DNA of 64,000 nt from Methanolobus sp. (lineage in GTDB: Archaea > Halobacteriota > Methanosarcinia > Methanosarcinales > Methanosarcinaceae): NCBI RefSeq assembly GCF_016278365.1, contig NZ_JADQBZ010000008.1:62001-126000 (forward strand), given 5' to 3'. The notes below the pieces were generated by a model that was not told where the DNA came from, made no database searches, and worked only from the letters and a program-made list of their open reading frames with translations. Shown in pieces: positions 9,111-19,045 of this stretch; within the stretch, counting starts at the first letter, position 1, and every line of letters begins with the position of its first letter. A program made the translations under genes and the position numbers.

Positions 9111-9179
9111 CCCTCAAGAATAGATATTTCGATATTATAAACAATAATATGATGTCATATATTAATCAATTAAATTACT

Positions 9180-9232
9180 GCTCTGTAGAAAACCCATTAA
9201 AAACAAGTTATTTAATCAGATTTCTACAGAGC
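9180..9232. repeat. palindromic element, copy 2 (GCTCTGTAGAAA ends)
   Basis: GCTCTGTAGAAA at 9180-9191 and TTTCTACAGAGC at 9221-9232 form a perfect 12-bp inverted repeat with a 29-base spacer. The same end sequence recurs at 8780, 44513 and 47669. It may be a miniature inverted-repeat element or an IS end. Confidence 0.45.
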
Positions 9233-9251
9233 CAAAAATAAGAAACTGCCT

Positions 9252-11381
9252 TTATGCCCTAACCTGTTCTTTTGGCAACAGCACATGAACAGTAGTACCA
9301 ATTCCCTTTTCACTCTCAAGCCATATCCTGCCTTGATGAGCTTCAACTATGAGCTTGGATACATAAAGCCCAAGTCCGTTCCCGCCATACTTACGGGTGG
9401 AAGAGCCATCTACCTGATAAAAGCTGGTGAAAATATCCTTTACATTTTCCTCTGGTATTCCTATACCGGTATCCTGTACTTCGATATGCACATCGTTGCC
9501 CTCTTCATAGGCAGACAAATTCACCTGGCCACCTTTGAGAGTAAACTTTACTGCATTGTCCATGAGCTTATCCATCAGCTGTATCAGGAAATTAACATCC
9601 CCGTCAATGAAAGGATGGAGCATGATCACATTCTTTGAAACGGTGACACTTTTTTGCCGGGCCTGGTCAGAATAGGTTTCAATTGCACGGTCGAGAATAT
9701 TCTCAAGCAGTATAGTATCAATTGTATACTGTGCAGTCCCTGCAAGCACATTACCCATATAGAGAAGAGAATCTATCAATGATCCGAGACGCTCGGAATT
9801 ACGCACAATAGAATCAACGCTTTTTCTTTGATTCTCGTTCAACTTTCCAAACACTTCTTCATCAAGAAGGCTGCTATATCCGTATATGCTGTGAAGAGGA
9901 GTTTTGAGCTCATGACTTAGATTTGCAAGGAATTCACTTTTCATTCTGTCAAGAACTTTAAGCTCATCGTATGCCTTCTCAAGTTGCATGGAATGAATGC
10001 TCAGGGTTTCTTCGTTCTGTCTGCGTTCAATAGCACTGCCGACGAGATTGGACATTATCCCCAGAACATTGATATCCTCCTCACTCCATGATCCTGTGTT
10101 CACTACATTATCCATTCCCACAAACCCTGACATCTTCCCGCTCACATAAAGAGGCAACACTATCAACGAGCTTATATCCTGCATCTCAAGTATCTCCTTC
10201 TCACTATGAGCTTCTGGCGGCATGGATGAAACATCGGTCACATGGATTATTTCTCCCTTATGGAGTTTATCCATCCACCAGGGGAACATGCTTACCGGCA
10301 GATCCCTCAGATTCTCTTTCTGCGGCTCTACGCCTTCACTGCGCCATTCGTGAGTATTATCCATCACTTCCTCTTTTATCATAAAAAGATATACGCGGCT
10401 TGCACCGCAAAGGGTGCCTATATTCCCGAGACATTCCTCAATAGCAATATCAATATCCACCGGCGCTACCAGGACAGATGACACGTAAGAGATACTCTTT
10501 TCCAGATTTAATTTCCGTCTGATAAGTTCGTTGAAGACTTTCAGTTTTTGCGAATATTCCTGCAGCTCCTTTTCAGAACTCTTTCTTTGGGAAATATCAT
10601 GCAGGATGACCAGATCTGCAGGAGTGCCTTCGTATTCGATGCTTGATGAAAGAATTTTCATCGGGATGATTTTCCCGGTTTTTGATGTAATGTTTAATTC
10701 TTGGTTCTGCTGAAGCCCTATATCGCCTTCTATTTCCACATACATATGATATGCATCGTTTTTTGATCCGGCAGAAACAAAACCCATGAAGTTTCTGCCG
10801 ATAACTTCCTTTTTATCATAACCAAGTATGTCAACAAGTTTTGCATTCATGTATTTGACAACAAAATCCTGGATTATAACGATTCCATCATTTCCATTTT
10901 CCAGTATCCTCACATACTTTTTATCATGATCCTCCGGGTTTGGCCTTAACTGCCCATCCCTTAAAGCATGATCGATGCAGCATATTATGCTGGAATGATC
11001 TTTTCCTTTTGTTTCTGCAGGTATGATTTTCCATCTAGTGGGTATTTCTTTGCCATTCCCTGTAATGCATGTTTGTTCAAATCCTACTGCTTTGCAGCCA
11101 TATGCAAACAGTTCCGGGCAGCTGAGATTGGCCCTGGCTTGCAGGTCTTTAAAAAATGGTGCTTCACATATATTTTTTCCAAGCAGGTCTTTAGAATTAT
11201 AGTCAAGTATCTCAAGAACTGCCGGGTTACAATACTCTATTTGTCTGTCCGCATTCAGGACTATGATTCCTATTGGCAACTGCTCTGCGACATCAGAAAA
11301 ACTTTCCATGATAATTGATTCTGAAGACGGATCTGCAGGAAAAGAAAAAACGGCCATTTGCTCAGTGTTCTTGCAATACAT
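9252..11381 (-). CDS. PAS-PAS-GAF sensor histidine kinase
   Basis: A 709-residue soluble multi-sensor kinase. Domain order is PAS (about 35-150, ADRQIEYCNPAVLEILDY), a second PAS/PAC (about 160-285, VVKYMNAKLVDILGY), GAF (about 300-465, with LIVLPLYVSGKMSGFVG), HisKA with the phospho-acceptor in LANLSHELKTPLHSI, and HATPase with DKLMDNAVKFTLKGG, DTGIGIP and GGNGLGLYVSKLI. There are no membrane helices, so it should sense cytoplasmic cues, with PAS and GAF domains able to bind heme, flavin or small ligands. The ATG at 11381 follows GGGTGA and is preferred to a GTG two codons earlier. No response regulator is adjacent. Confidence 0.93.
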   Translation of the reverse strand: MYCKNTEQMAVFSFPADPSSESIIMESFSDVAEQLPIGIIVLNADRQIEYCNPAVLEILDYNSKDLLGKNICEAPFFKDLQARANLSCPELFAYGCKAVGFEQTCITGNGKEIPTRWKIIPAETKGKDHSSIICCIDHALRDGQLRPNPEDHDKKYVRILENGNDGIVIIQDFVVKYMNAKLVDILGYDKKEVIGRNFMGFVSAGSKNDAYHMYVEIEGDIGLQQNQELNITSKTGKIIPMKILSSSIEYEGTPADLVILHDISQRKSSEKELQEYSQKLKVFNELIRRKLNLEKSISYVSSVLVAPVDIDIAIEECLGNIGTLCGASRVYLFMIKEEVMDNTHEWRSEGVEPQKENLRDLPVSMFPWWMDKLHKGEIIHVTDVSSMPPEAHSEKEILEMQDISSLIVLPLYVSGKMSGFVGMDNVVNTGSWSEEDINVLGIMSNLVGSAIERRQNEETLSIHSMQLEKAYDELKVLDRMKSEFLANLSHELKTPLHSIYGYSSLLDEEVFGKLNENQRKSVDSIVRNSERLGSLIDSLLYMGNVLAGTAQYTIDTILLENILDRAIETYSDQARQKSVTVSKNVIMLHPFIDGDVNFLIQLMDKLMDNAVKFTLKGGQVNLSAYEEGNDVHIEVQDTGIGIPEENVKDIFTSFYQVDGSSTRKYGGNGLGLYVSKLIVEAHQGRIWLESEKGIGTTVHVLLPKEQVRA

Positions 11382-11606
11382 TTTCACCCAAATATATCTT
11401 ATTTTCCTTATGCTTGGCTGCGGACCAACTACGTTAATTACTAAGAACGGTAGCCCTAAGTTTTCAACAGAATTTGGAATTAATGGTCTTAGTATAATTG
11501 ATAATTATATATATAGATATATTATATTTTAATTAGAATTCGTGCAATATAAACCTTTTCACTATTACTCCGGAAAAACATCGCATTTGAAAACCATGAA
11601 TAAGCT

Positions 11607-13040
11607 TCAGATTAAAGTGAGATACATGGCACCTGAGATCAGAGCGCCTGCAAAAGTTGCAATGAAGTTGACACCACTATTGGAGAGCTTCCCTTTATGC
11701 TGAAGAGTTGCACCAAGAACACTATCCACATTGGTCCCAAGGAAACCTCCGGCTGTTGTGATAAATATTACCATGAACCAGCTCTCCACCGGAAGAACAC
11801 CAAAGATGATGGCCAATATGCCGATGATAGCTGAACCCAGGATAGCTGCAACCTCACCAAGCACAGTCACAGCACCATCAACTCCCGTACATGTTGGTTT
11901 TAGAGTGGTTATCATTATTGGCTGGGAGCGTGCAGTCGTACCTATCTCACTGGCAAGAGTGTCCCCGGTAGCTGTTGCAACTGTTCCCAGATACGCGAAG
12001 ATGAGAAACTCAGAATACTGAGGATATATCCCGTAAAGGACAGCTAACACAAGAGCTGCCATGCTATTACTGAAAACATTCTCATAGCTGCGTACACCAT
12101 CCTTTGACTGTGCTATACCGATAGATTCCTTGAACTTGTACTTGTATTTGGTGAACCCGCCACCAAGAATAAAGAAAGTGAGAAGCAGGATAAACCAGGA
12201 TATATCACTGAATACTATGATCAGTACACCAAGTAGTGAAGCGCTGAAAAGAGCTGAGAGGTCTGCTATCTTTGCCCTGTAGGCCAGATATCCCAGCACA
12301 AGTGAGAACATTAGCGCCATGAACATCTCGTAGGGAGGGACCGAGTACCCGAAAGAATGGAACAGCCACATCGTCATTCCCGCACCAAGAGGGACCGAAA
12401 TGTTATCATCCACTTTCGAAGGGATGGATTCAAAAAGAGCACCAGTGATCGAGCCAATGACCGCCAGGAAGAATACCAGGTTCCTGCTGACATTCAGGTC
12501 CTCCCAGCCGGCAATCCAGGTTCCTGCAAGATACGCAAAGAATATCCCTACCCCAAGCATGACTATACTGGATGGCAGAAAATGTTGTTCGCGACCATGC
12601 CTGTTACGAACGATAGTTCCATTTAGGTGTCGTTTTTTACGATTACGGATGAATGAAGCCGCACTGCTGCCAAAAGTTGCTATTGCAATGGCACCTCCTA
12701 TTACATACAGGGGGAAATCGAGCGGGGTGAACTCCAGCAGCTGACTTATCAGGAGCATGATAAAGACAGACAGAGCCAGGTTCCTTGCACTCCTTATACC
12801 ATCGTTCATGTCAGTAAGCATTTTCCTTGAGCCCGGCTCAGGTTTACGATAGAGTAACTTTGCAATTACCGGATATTCGGGAAAATATGCAAGAGACGCA
12901 ATTATCAGGAAATTAAACACTAAGAGAGTCAGGATATCAAAGAAAGGAAAGGCGAATATCAACATACCAAAAGCAGCACGGAGTATCTGGCGTCGGTATT
13001 CATGTTCCATCTTCTCCAGCCGTTCAAGAATGGTATGCAT
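11607..13040 (-). CDS. two-part membrane protein: phytol-kinase-like N-half, DUF92 C-half
   Basis: A 477-residue polytopic membrane protein. The C-terminal half (about 235-477) is a full DUF92 domain with GDTLASEIGTTARSQPIMITTLKP and GGFLGTNVDSVLGATLQHKG; the plant DUF92 protein VTE6 phosphorylates phytyl phosphate. The N-terminal half (about 60-230) resembles the C-terminal core of SEC59/VTE5-type polyprenol kinases, ending in ESIPSKVDDNISVPLGAG, but its usual Gly-Asp nucleotide motif appears as FGSSAASFIRNRK, so it may be inactive. A phytol- or geranylgeraniol-salvage role is inferred. A separate VTE5-like gene lies at 36697-37329. Divergent from the XRE-cupin gene. Confidence 0.8.
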   Translation of the reverse strand: MHTILERLEKMEHEYRRQILRAAFGMLIFAFPFFDILTLLVFNFLIIASLAYFPEYPVIAKLLYRKPEPGSRKMLTDMNDGIRSARNLALSVFIMLLISQLLEFTPLDFPLYVIGGAIAIATFGSSAASFIRNRKKRHLNGTIVRNRHGREQHFLPSSIVMLGVGIFFAYLAGTWIAGWEDLNVSRNLVFFLAVIGSITGALFESIPSKVDDNISVPLGAGMTMWLFHSFGYSVPPYEMFMALMFSLVLGYLAYRAKIADLSALFSASLLGVLIIVFSDISWFILLLTFFILGGGFTKYKYKFKESIGIAQSKDGVRSYENVFSNSMAALVLAVLYGIYPQYSEFLIFAYLGTVATATGDTLASEIGTTARSQPIMITTLKPTCTGVDGAVTVLGEVAAILGSAIIGILAIIFGVLPVESWFMVIFITTAGGFLGTNVDSVLGATLQHKGKLSNSGVNFIATFAGALISGAMYLTLI

Positions 13041-13382
13041 AGGAATCTTTCCGGTTCTAGTATTTGATACGCATAGTTAATCAAGATATAAAGCACTGGT
13101 GATTATTTATGTATGTTCACATATTGGCATTATTTTATTCGTATATATATTTTTATGCATGCAAAAAAGTAAGCTTTTATAAAATCATCCAGAGGCTACC
13201 CTGAATGTTAAATCAATATCTTAAAATAAGAGAAGAACTTAAGAAAACCGTTATCAATTGATAGTGCATCTACAGGAATTCACCGTAAGTCCACTACCTG
13301 GAAAAAAGAAGTGATCTTAAGTGAAACAACTGTATTCTGATGCAGTCAGTCTCAATTTTCAACTTCTCTGAAGTGATGGTAT
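13041..13382. other. divergent intergenic region, DUF92 / XRE-cupin
   Basis: A 342-base AT-rich region with several TATA-like stretches (near 13140-13155 and 13178-13184) that could serve promoters in either direction. A frame of 18 codons at 13205-13261 (MLNQYLKIREEL) has no ribosome binding site and is probably not a gene. No RNA gene or riboswitch is recognised. Confidence 0.4.
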
Positions 13383-13937
13383 ATGCAGGAAAAAATAAAG
13401 GAAATTGCGGCCCGTGTCAGGGAACTTCGCGAGATTTGCGGCATTTCGGCAGATGAGATGGCTGCACGTCTTGGTATATCTGCTGTCGTTTACAGAAAAT
13501 ACGAAAATGCTGAGGAGGATTTCCCGGCGAGTATCCTTTTTGAGATCGCTCAATACCTCAACGTGGATATGACCGTACTGCTTACCGGGGAAGACCCGAA
13601 AATGCATGTATTCACAGTCACCCGGAAAGACAAAGGTGTGAGTGTCCAGAGGCGCAAGGATTACAGATACCAGAGTATAGCTGCAAACTTCGTGCACAAG
13701 AAAGCAGAACCTTTAGTGGTAAAGGTCGACCCAAAGCCTGAAGAGGCAAGACCGTCGATGAACTCACATCCCGGTCAGGAATTCGATTATGTGCTTGAAG
13801 GAACCTTAAAGGTCATCATCCATAATAATGAGATAATCCTTGAAGAGGGCGACTCTATTTTCTTTGATTCCAACTATGCCCACGGGATGCAGGCTGTAGG
13901 AGGAAAGCCCGCAAAGTTCCTTGCAGTCATTCTATAA
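13383..13937 (+). CDS. XRE-family regulator with C-terminal cupin domain
   Basis: A 184-residue transcriptional regulator with an N-terminal helix-turn-helix ([21 protein letters not shown]) and a C-terminal cupin (about 105-184) with [20 protein letters not shown] and [15 protein letters not shown]. The cupin histidines and glutamate suggest binding of a metal or small ligand. Its stop lies 13 bases before the acyl-CoA synthetase start, so it probably controls its own operon and senses an acid or CoA ester; that is inference. A paralogue at 27760-28335 is likewise linked to an acyl-CoA ligase. Confidence 0.9.
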   Translation: MQEKIKEIAARVRELREICGISADEMAARLGISAVVYRKYENAEEDFPASILFEIAQYLNVDMTVLLTGEDPKMHVFTVTRKDKGVSVQRRKDYRYQSIAANFVHKKAEPLVVKVDPKPEEARPSMNSHPGQEFDYVLEGTLKVIIHNNEIILEEGDSIFFDSNYAHGMQAVGGKPAKFLAVIL

Positions 13938-13950
13938 AAACGGAGGTATC

Positions 13951-15621
13951 ATGTCTTCACTACTGGAAAAATACGTTTCACGCAGCGAATTCGATTCATA
14001 CGAGGATTTCAAGGAAAACTTCAGCATCAACATTCCTGATAATTTTAATTTCGCATACGATGTAGTCGATGTTTACGCAAGGGAACAGCCAGATAAAAAA
14101 GCCCTTATCTGGTGCGATGACAATGGAGAAGAAAAAGTATTCTCTTTCTCGGACCTCGCCGACTACAGCAATAAAACAGCCAATATTCTCAAAAGATATG
14201 GTGTCAAAAAAGGCGACAGTGTAATGCTCATGCTCAAAAGCAGGTATGAGTTCTGGTTCTTCCTGCTGGCTCTCCACAAGATCGGTGCTATAGCTGTTCC
14301 TGCCACCCACATGCTAACTAAGAAGGATATTGTTTACAGAGTGGAGCGCGCCGGGATCAAAATGATAGTGGCTGCTCCGGACACAGGGATACTGGATTGT
14401 GTGGACGATGCTTACAGCGAGGTCAGCAATATCCTCAAAACCAGGATTGCAGTAGGCCTGCAAAGAGATGGCTGGCTATCGTTTGAGAAGGAGCTGGCAG
14501 CAGCCTCTGCTGACTTTACGCGCCCGACTGGTGAAGGGGCTACAGTTAATGAGGACATATTGCTGAACTATTTCTCCTCAGGAACTACCGGCTTCCCCAA
14601 GATGGTGCAGCATAATTTCACATATCCTCTTGCACATATAATAACTGCCAGGTACTGGCAGAATGTGACAGACGGCGGCCTGCACTACACTGTGGCGGAT
14701 TCGGGATGGGCAAAGTGCGTGTGGGGCAAGATATATGGTCAGTGGATTGCAGGAAGTGCGGTATTTGTATACGATTATGACAGGTTCACTGCCGAGAGGA
14801 TGCTGGAAAACACAGTAAAGTATGGTGTGACAACATTCTGCGCACCGCCTACCATCTACCGCTTCCTTATAAGGGAAGATCTTAGCAAATATGACCTGAG
14901 CTGCCTGGATTACTGCGTGACCGCAGGAGAGCCGCTAAACCCCGAGGTTTACCAGAAGTTCCTGGAAATAACGGGCCTCAAACTCATGGAAGGGTTCGGA
15001 CAGACAGAGACTATCGTCACCCTTGCAACTTATCCCTGGGTAGAACCAAAACCCGGTTCCATGGGCAAGCCATCCCCTGAGTATTCCATTGAGCTGCTTA
15101 ACGCTGAAGGCAAACCGTGTGAGGTTGGGGAGGAAGGGGAAATCGTGATCGACACCAGTTTTGGGAAGCCTCCTGGAATATTCATCGGTTACGGAGCTGA
15201 CCCTGAAAGGACAAAGGATGTCTGGCACGGCGGTTATTACCATACCGGGGATATGGCATGGAAGGATGAGGATGGCTACTTCTGGTTCGTGGGAAGAGCT
15301 GACGACATCATCAAAACCTCCGGATACAGGGTCGGACCTTTTGAAGTTGAAAGCGCTCTCATTGAGCATCCTGCTGTGCTTGAATGTGCCATTACGGGTG
15401 TTCCTGATCCTATAAGAGGACAAGTCATCAAGGCAACCATTGTGCTAACAAAAGATTATACTGCAGGCGAGGAACTTAAGAGAGAACTCCAGGATCATGT
15501 TAAAAGAGTCACTGCTCCATATAAGTACCCCCGTGTGGTTGAGTTTGTGACAGAACTGCCAAAGACTATAAGCGGCAAGATCAGACGTGTGGAGATACGC
15601 GACCACGACAAACAAAAGTAA
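13951..15621 (+). CDS. AMP-forming acyl-CoA synthetase (MACS type)
   Basis: A 556-residue adenylate-forming ligase that converts a carboxylic acid, ATP and CoA to acyl-CoA, AMP and diphosphate. The P-loop is [10 protein letters not shown] (about 212-221), with [38 protein letters not shown] and the catalytic lysine region [11 protein letters not shown] at the C-terminus. It resembles the medium-chain acyl-CoA synthetase of Methanosarcina, which prefers branched short-chain acids such as 2-methylbutyrate; that preference is carried over by analogy. The ATG follows CGGAGG. The downstream 2-oxoacid oxidoreductase genes suggest that its product is reductively carboxylated. Confidence 0.9.
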   Translation: MSSLLEKYVSRSEFDSYEDFKENFSINIPDNFNFAYDVVDVYAREQPDKKALIWCDDNGEEKVFSFSDLADYSNKTANILKRYGVKKGDSVMLMLKSRYEFWFFLLALHKIGAIAVPATHMLTKKDIVYRVERAGIKMIVAAPDTGILDCVDDAYSEVSNILKTRIAVGLQRDGWLSFEKELAAASADFTRPTGEGATVNEDILLNYFSSGTTGFPKMVQHNFTYPLAHIITARYWQNVTDGGLHYTVADSGWAKCVWGKIYGQWIAGSAVFVYDYDRFTAERMLENTVKYGVTTFCAPPTIYRFLIREDLSKYDLSCLDYCVTAGEPLNPEVYQKFLEITGLKLMEGFGQTETIVTLATYPWVEPKPGSMGKPSPEYSIELLNAEGKPCEVGEEGEIVIDTSFGKPPGIFIGYGADPERTKDVWHGGYYHTGDMAWKDEDGYFWFVGRADDIIKTSGYRVGPFEVESALIEHPAVLECAITGVPDPIRGQVIKATIVLTKDYTAGEELKRELQDHVKRVTAPYKYPRVVEFVTELPKTISGKIRRVEIRDHDKQK

Positions 15622-15742
15622 TAACATCTCTGCTTACCGCATTTGAACGATCCGGACAGGAAATTACACATCCATGCATAAGATTTATGTACTTCCAGTC
15701 CGGGTGAATATCATTTTTACATCCAAATGAGGTCACATCATC

Positions 15743-15988
15743 ATGTCAGATAATCAGGCAAAGAAAGAGCCTTATCCGGTATTTAACATCCTGGAATGCA
15801 AAGCATGCGGGCGCTGCATCGTGGCATGTCCTAAAGGTGTTCTGCGAATGAGTGAAAGTCTCAATGAAAGGGGCTACCACTACGTAGAGTATACAGGAGA
15901 GGGATGCACAGGCTGTGCTAACTGCTATTACACATGCCCTGAGCCACTTGCAATAGAAATCCACATTCCTCTTAAGAACAGTGAGTGA
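15743..15988 (+). CDS. 2-oxoacid:ferredoxin oxidoreductase, ferredoxin-like (delta) subunit
   Basis: An 81-residue two-cluster ferredoxin subunit with [14 protein letters not shown] and [14 protein letters not shown], each a CxxCxxCxxxCP set that binds a [4Fe-4S] cluster. It carries electrons between the thiamine-diphosphate enzyme and free ferredoxin. It starts the oxidoreductase gene set and is followed within 20 bases by the alpha subunit. In the VOR/KOR family this small subunit is separate, as here. The substrate class (branched-chain or 2-oxoglutarate) cannot be fixed from this subunit. Confidence 0.92.
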   Translation: MSDNQAKKEPYPVFNILECKACGRCIVACPKGVLRMSESLNERGYHYVEYTGEGCTGCANCYYTCPEPLAIEIHIPLKNSE

Positions 15989-16004
15989 ACAGAGGTGCTT
16001 TAAA

Positions 16005-17069
16005 ATGGCAACACAATTAGTAAAAGGCAACACAGCAGCTGTTATCGGTGCGCTGTACGCGGGCTGTGACTGTTATTTCGGTTATCCTATCACCCCTGCA
16101 AGCGAGATACTGCAGGAGGCGTCAAAGTATTTCCCCCAGGTGGGAAGAAAGTTCGTACAAGCCGAATCAGAGGAAGCAGCCATCAATATGGTCTACGGTG
16201 CGGCATCAGCAGGCCACCGTGTGATGACAGCATCTTCAGGCCCGGGTCTGAGCCTGAAACAGGAAGGCATTTCATATCTTGCGGGTTCCGAATTGCCATG
16301 CGTGATCATCGACATAATGAGAGCAGGGCCCGGACTTGGCAACATCGGCCCTGAACAGAGCGATTACAGCCAGGTGGTCAAGGGCGGCGGACACGGCAAC
16401 TACAAGAACATAGTACTTGCTCCCAACTCCGTGCAGGAAATGTGCGATATGGTCATTACGGGATTTGACCTGGCATTCAAGTACAGGAATCCTGTGTGCA
16501 TCCTTGCTGACGGCGTGCTGGGACAGATGGTCGAATCCATCCAGTTCCCGGAAAAGGCTGTGCAGCCGGTGATAGATACTACATGGGCGGTCAATGGGAC
16601 AGCCGCCACAAGGGAAAACCTGGTGACTTCCATCTTCCTGGACTTTGACCTGCTCGAGCAATTCAACTATAAGCTGCAGGAAAAATACGCCACCATAAAA
16701 GAACACGAAGTTGACTACGAAGATTACATGGCCTCAGACGCCTCTATAATTCTGGTATCCTATGGCATCAGCAGCCGTATATGCAGGTCAGCTGTCGACC
16801 AGGCAAGGAAAGAAGGTATAAAGGTCGGCCTGTTCAGACCAAGGACCCTGTTCCCTTTCCCGGAGAAGGAACTCAGGGCTATAGCAGACTCAAGAGAATG
16901 CACTTTTGTCTCGGTGGAGATGAGCAACGGACAGATGCAGGAAGATGTCAGGCTCGCCATTGGATGCACAAGACCTGTGGAGCTTGTAAACCGCATGGGT
17001 GGGAACCTGATAACCCTTGACCAGATCATGGGCAGGCTCCGGGAAATATCAGCAAGGGAGGAATACTAA
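16005..17069 (+). CDS. vorB: 2-oxoacid:ferredoxin oxidoreductase, alpha subunit (VorB/KorA type)
   Basis: A 354-residue alpha subunit of a 2-oxoacid:ferredoxin oxidoreductase, an oxygen-sensitive enzyme that interconverts 2-oxoacid plus CoA with acyl-CoA, CO2 and reduced ferredoxin. The N-terminal pyrimidine-binding domain shows [17 protein letters not shown], and the family motif [21 protein letters not shown] is intact. The C-terminal transketolase-like domain carries [17 protein letters not shown]. The ATG at 16005 after AGAGGTG is preferred to an upstream frame that overlaps the ferredoxin gene. The upstream acyl-CoA synthetase favours a branched-chain (VOR) role over KOR, by inference. 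Confidence 0.9.
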   Translation: MATQLVKGNTAAVIGALYAGCDCYFGYPITPASEILQEASKYFPQVGRKFVQAESEEAAINMVYGAASAGHRVMTASSGPGLSLKQEGISYLAGSELPCVIIDIMRAGPGLGNIGPEQSDYSQVVKGGGHGNYKNIVLAPNSVQEMCDMVITGFDLAFKYRNPVCILADGVLGQMVESIQFPEKAVQPVIDTTWAVNGTAATRENLVTSIFLDFDLLEQFNYKLQEKYATIKEHEVDYEDYMASDASIILVSYGISSRICRSAVDQARKEGIKVGLFRPRTLFPFPEKELRAIADSRECTFVSVEMSNGQMQEDVRLAIGCTRPVELVNRMGGNLITLDQIMGRLREISAREEY

Positions 17070-18505
17070 TGGCTGAGAAAATGGCTGAAAAGATTATAGG
17101 AAGGCCGGACGGACTATACGCCGAGTTCCCGCGCAAGGGCGGGGCCGCTCCCACTGCAACCCACTACTGTCCAGGCTGTGGACACGGGATAATTCACAAA
17201 CTCATCGGTGAAGCACTTGCAGATCTTGGTATCCAGGACCGCACCGTAATGATAAGCCCTGTAGGCTGTGCTGTCTTTGCATATTACTACTTTGACTGTG
17301 GCAACCTGCAGGTAGCACACGGCCGGGCCCCTGCTGTGGGCACAGGAGTTTCCAGGGCAGAGGACAACGCTGTTGTCATAGCATATCAGGGAGACGGCGA
17401 CCTCGCCTCGATTGGTCTTAACGAGACCATCCAGGCTGCTAACAGGGGTGAGAAGATGGCCATATTCTTTGTCAACAATACCGTTTACGGGATGACAGGC
17501 GGCCAGATGGCACCCACCACCCTTATAGGGGAAAAGACTATCACCTGCCCTGAAGGAAGAGACCCGCGGTTCGCAGGATATCCACTGCACATGTGTGAGA
17601 TCCTCAATAATCTCAAGGCTCCTGTGTTCATTGAAAGGATTTCCATCTCTGATATCTCCCACATCAGGAAAGCACGCAAAGCAATCAGGAAAGCTCTTGA
17701 GATACAGAGAGACGGCAAAGGCTATGCTTTTGTTGAAGTGCTTTCCACATGCCCCACAAACCTGAGGCAGGATTCCGAGCAAAGCACAAGGTTCGTCAAT
17801 GAAGAAATGGAAAAAGAGTTCCCCTTGGGCAATTTCAGGGACCTCTCGGCAGAAACACAGCCTCTTCTCAGGGGAGAGAGTGATTTCTCCAGGGATTCCA
17901 TTGATAGACTCTTCAACCTTGAAACAGAATCATCTCCTGATGCTGTACATGATCCCACTTTTAAGGAAGTGCATGTAAAGGCTGCAGGTTTCGGAGGACA
18001 GGGAGTGCTGAGCATGGGACTTACCCTTGCACATTCAGGCTGCAATGCACAGCGCTTTGTTTCATGGTATCCTTCCTACGGCCCTGAACAAAGAGGGGGA
18101 ACTTCAAACTGTTCCGTAGTCATATCCGGCGAATCCATTGGTTCCCCTGTGGTCCACACCCCGGATGTTCTTGTAGCAATGAACCGCCCCTCACTTGAAA
18201 AATTTGCAGGTGATGTGAAGGAAGGTGGCATTATACTGTATGATTCCACTATTGGTGCATGTGATATCCCGGCAAATGTCAGGGGAATATCCGTGCCTGC
18301 TGTGAAGATAGCAGGTGAAACAGGTTCTGAGAAGGCTGCAAACACCGTAATGCTTGGTGTGATGCTCACTCTCGGGGTGACCGGCCTCTCAGAGGACAAC
18401 TTCAGGGAAGCCATCGCTGAGACATTCTCCGGGAAACAAAAACTGATATCACTAAACCTGAATGTGCTTGAAGCTGCAGTTGCATGGGCAAAGAAGAATA
18501 TCTGA
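17069..18505 (+). CDS. 2-oxoacid:ferredoxin oxidoreductase, fused beta-gamma subunit
   Basis: A 478-residue fusion. Residues about 1-280 are the thiamine-diphosphate beta subunit, with [14 protein letters not shown], the cofactor motif [19 protein letters not shown] and [16 protein letters not shown]. Residues about 305-478 are the gamma domain, with [13 protein letters not shown] and [20 protein letters not shown]. In many archaea these are two genes; the fusion is in frame with a linker ([19 protein letters not shown]). The start codon overlaps the stop of the alpha subunit (taATG), so translation is coupled. With the ferredoxin and alpha subunits it completes the enzyme. A terminator follows. 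Confidence 0.9.
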   Translation: MAEKMAEKIIGRPDGLYAEFPRKGGAAPTATHYCPGCGHGIIHKLIGEALADLGIQDRTVMISPVGCAVFAYYYFDCGNLQVAHGRAPAVGTGVSRAEDNAVVIAYQGDGDLASIGLNETIQAANRGEKMAIFFVNNTVYGMTGGQMAPTTLIGEKTITCPEGRDPRFAGYPLHMCEILNNLKAPVFIERISISDISHIRKARKAIRKALEIQRDGKGYAFVEVLSTCPTNLRQDSEQSTRFVNEEMEKEFPLGNFRDLSAETQPLLRGESDFSRDSIDRLFNLETESSPDAVHDPTFKEVHVKAAGFGGQGVLSMGLTLAHSGCNAQRFVSWYPSYGPEQRGGTSNCSVVISGESIGSPVVHTPDVLVAMNRPSLEKFAGDVKEGGIILYDSTIGACDIPANVRGISVPAVKIAGETGSEKAANTVMLGVMLTLGVTGLSEDNFREAIAETFSGKQKLISLNLNVLEAAVAWAKKNI

Positions 18506-18516
18506 TCATTACACCC

Positions 18517-18537
18517 TACAGGCATAGGATGCCTGTA
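18517..18537 (+). terminator. terminator of the acyl-CoA synthetase / oxidoreductase operon
   Basis: TACAGGCAT and ATGCCTGTA form a perfect 9-bp stem around a 3-base loop, followed by a pyrimidine-rich run ending in six Ts. It lies 11 bases after the stop of the fused beta-gamma gene. Confidence 0.8.
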
Positions 18538-18605
18538 TGCTCTTCTTTCTTTTTTGGAGAACTTTTTATAGCCGTAGCTACATATCTAAAATGGGAGCGG
18601 TAGTA

Positions 18606-19001
18606 ATGGATATTGATAGTGCTGTTATTGAGGCAACTGACACAGACTGGGACGAGATGCTTGAGAATCAGGAAAAACCAATGGTGGTTATGTTCTACCT
18701 CCCGGAGTGCGCTTATTGCAGAGAGATAGAGCCATATTTCAGGGAATATGCCAAAGAGTTCAGGAAATCCTCTACATTTGTAATGATGAACGGAATACTG
18801 GCATCCAGAACCGCCAGAAGATACGGGATCAGAGGAGTACCCACTTTCAAATTCTTCTGCGGTGGCCAGGCGATAAAAGAAGAAGTTGGCATGATCTATC
18901 CTTCTATCCTTAGGAGATCTATCGAGGATCTGATAGGTCACGGAAATGAGTGTGCGTTGCACACCACACCTCTGCCGGACGAAGTCTCACCTTATGAATG
19001 A
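18606..19001 (+). CDS. thioredoxin-fold protein
   Basis: A 131-residue thioredoxin-family protein with a redox CxxC (PECAYCREIEPYF) and the cis-proline loop RGVPTFKFF. The active-site pair is Cys-Ala-Tyr-Cys rather than the standard CGPC, closer to glutaredoxin- or protein-disulfide-type sites. It should exchange disulfides in the cytoplasm; the partner is unknown. A TATA-like TTTTTATA near 18563-18570 and GGAGCGG before the chosen ATG support the start; an ATG at 18591 would be almost leaderless. Confidence 0.85.
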   Translation: MDIDSAVIEATDTDWDEMLENQEKPMVVMFYLPECAYCREIEPYFREYAKEFRKSSTFVMMNGILASRTARRYGIRGVPTFKFFCGGQAIKEEVGMIYPSILRRSIEDLIGHGNECALHTTPLPDEVSPYE

Positions 19002-19045
19002 ACGGGCTATCCTGGGTAATCTTATTGCATCTTTTTCCCTTACTC

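Noticed and set aside
13205..13261. Small reading frame MLNQYLKIREEL upstream of the XRE-cupin gene
   Set aside because: It has only 18 codons, no ribosome binding site and no recognisable family.
15981..16004. Start of the oxidoreductase alpha subunit inside the ferredoxin gene
   Set aside because: The internal ATG at 16005 has a good AGAGGTG site and gives the canonical N-terminus.
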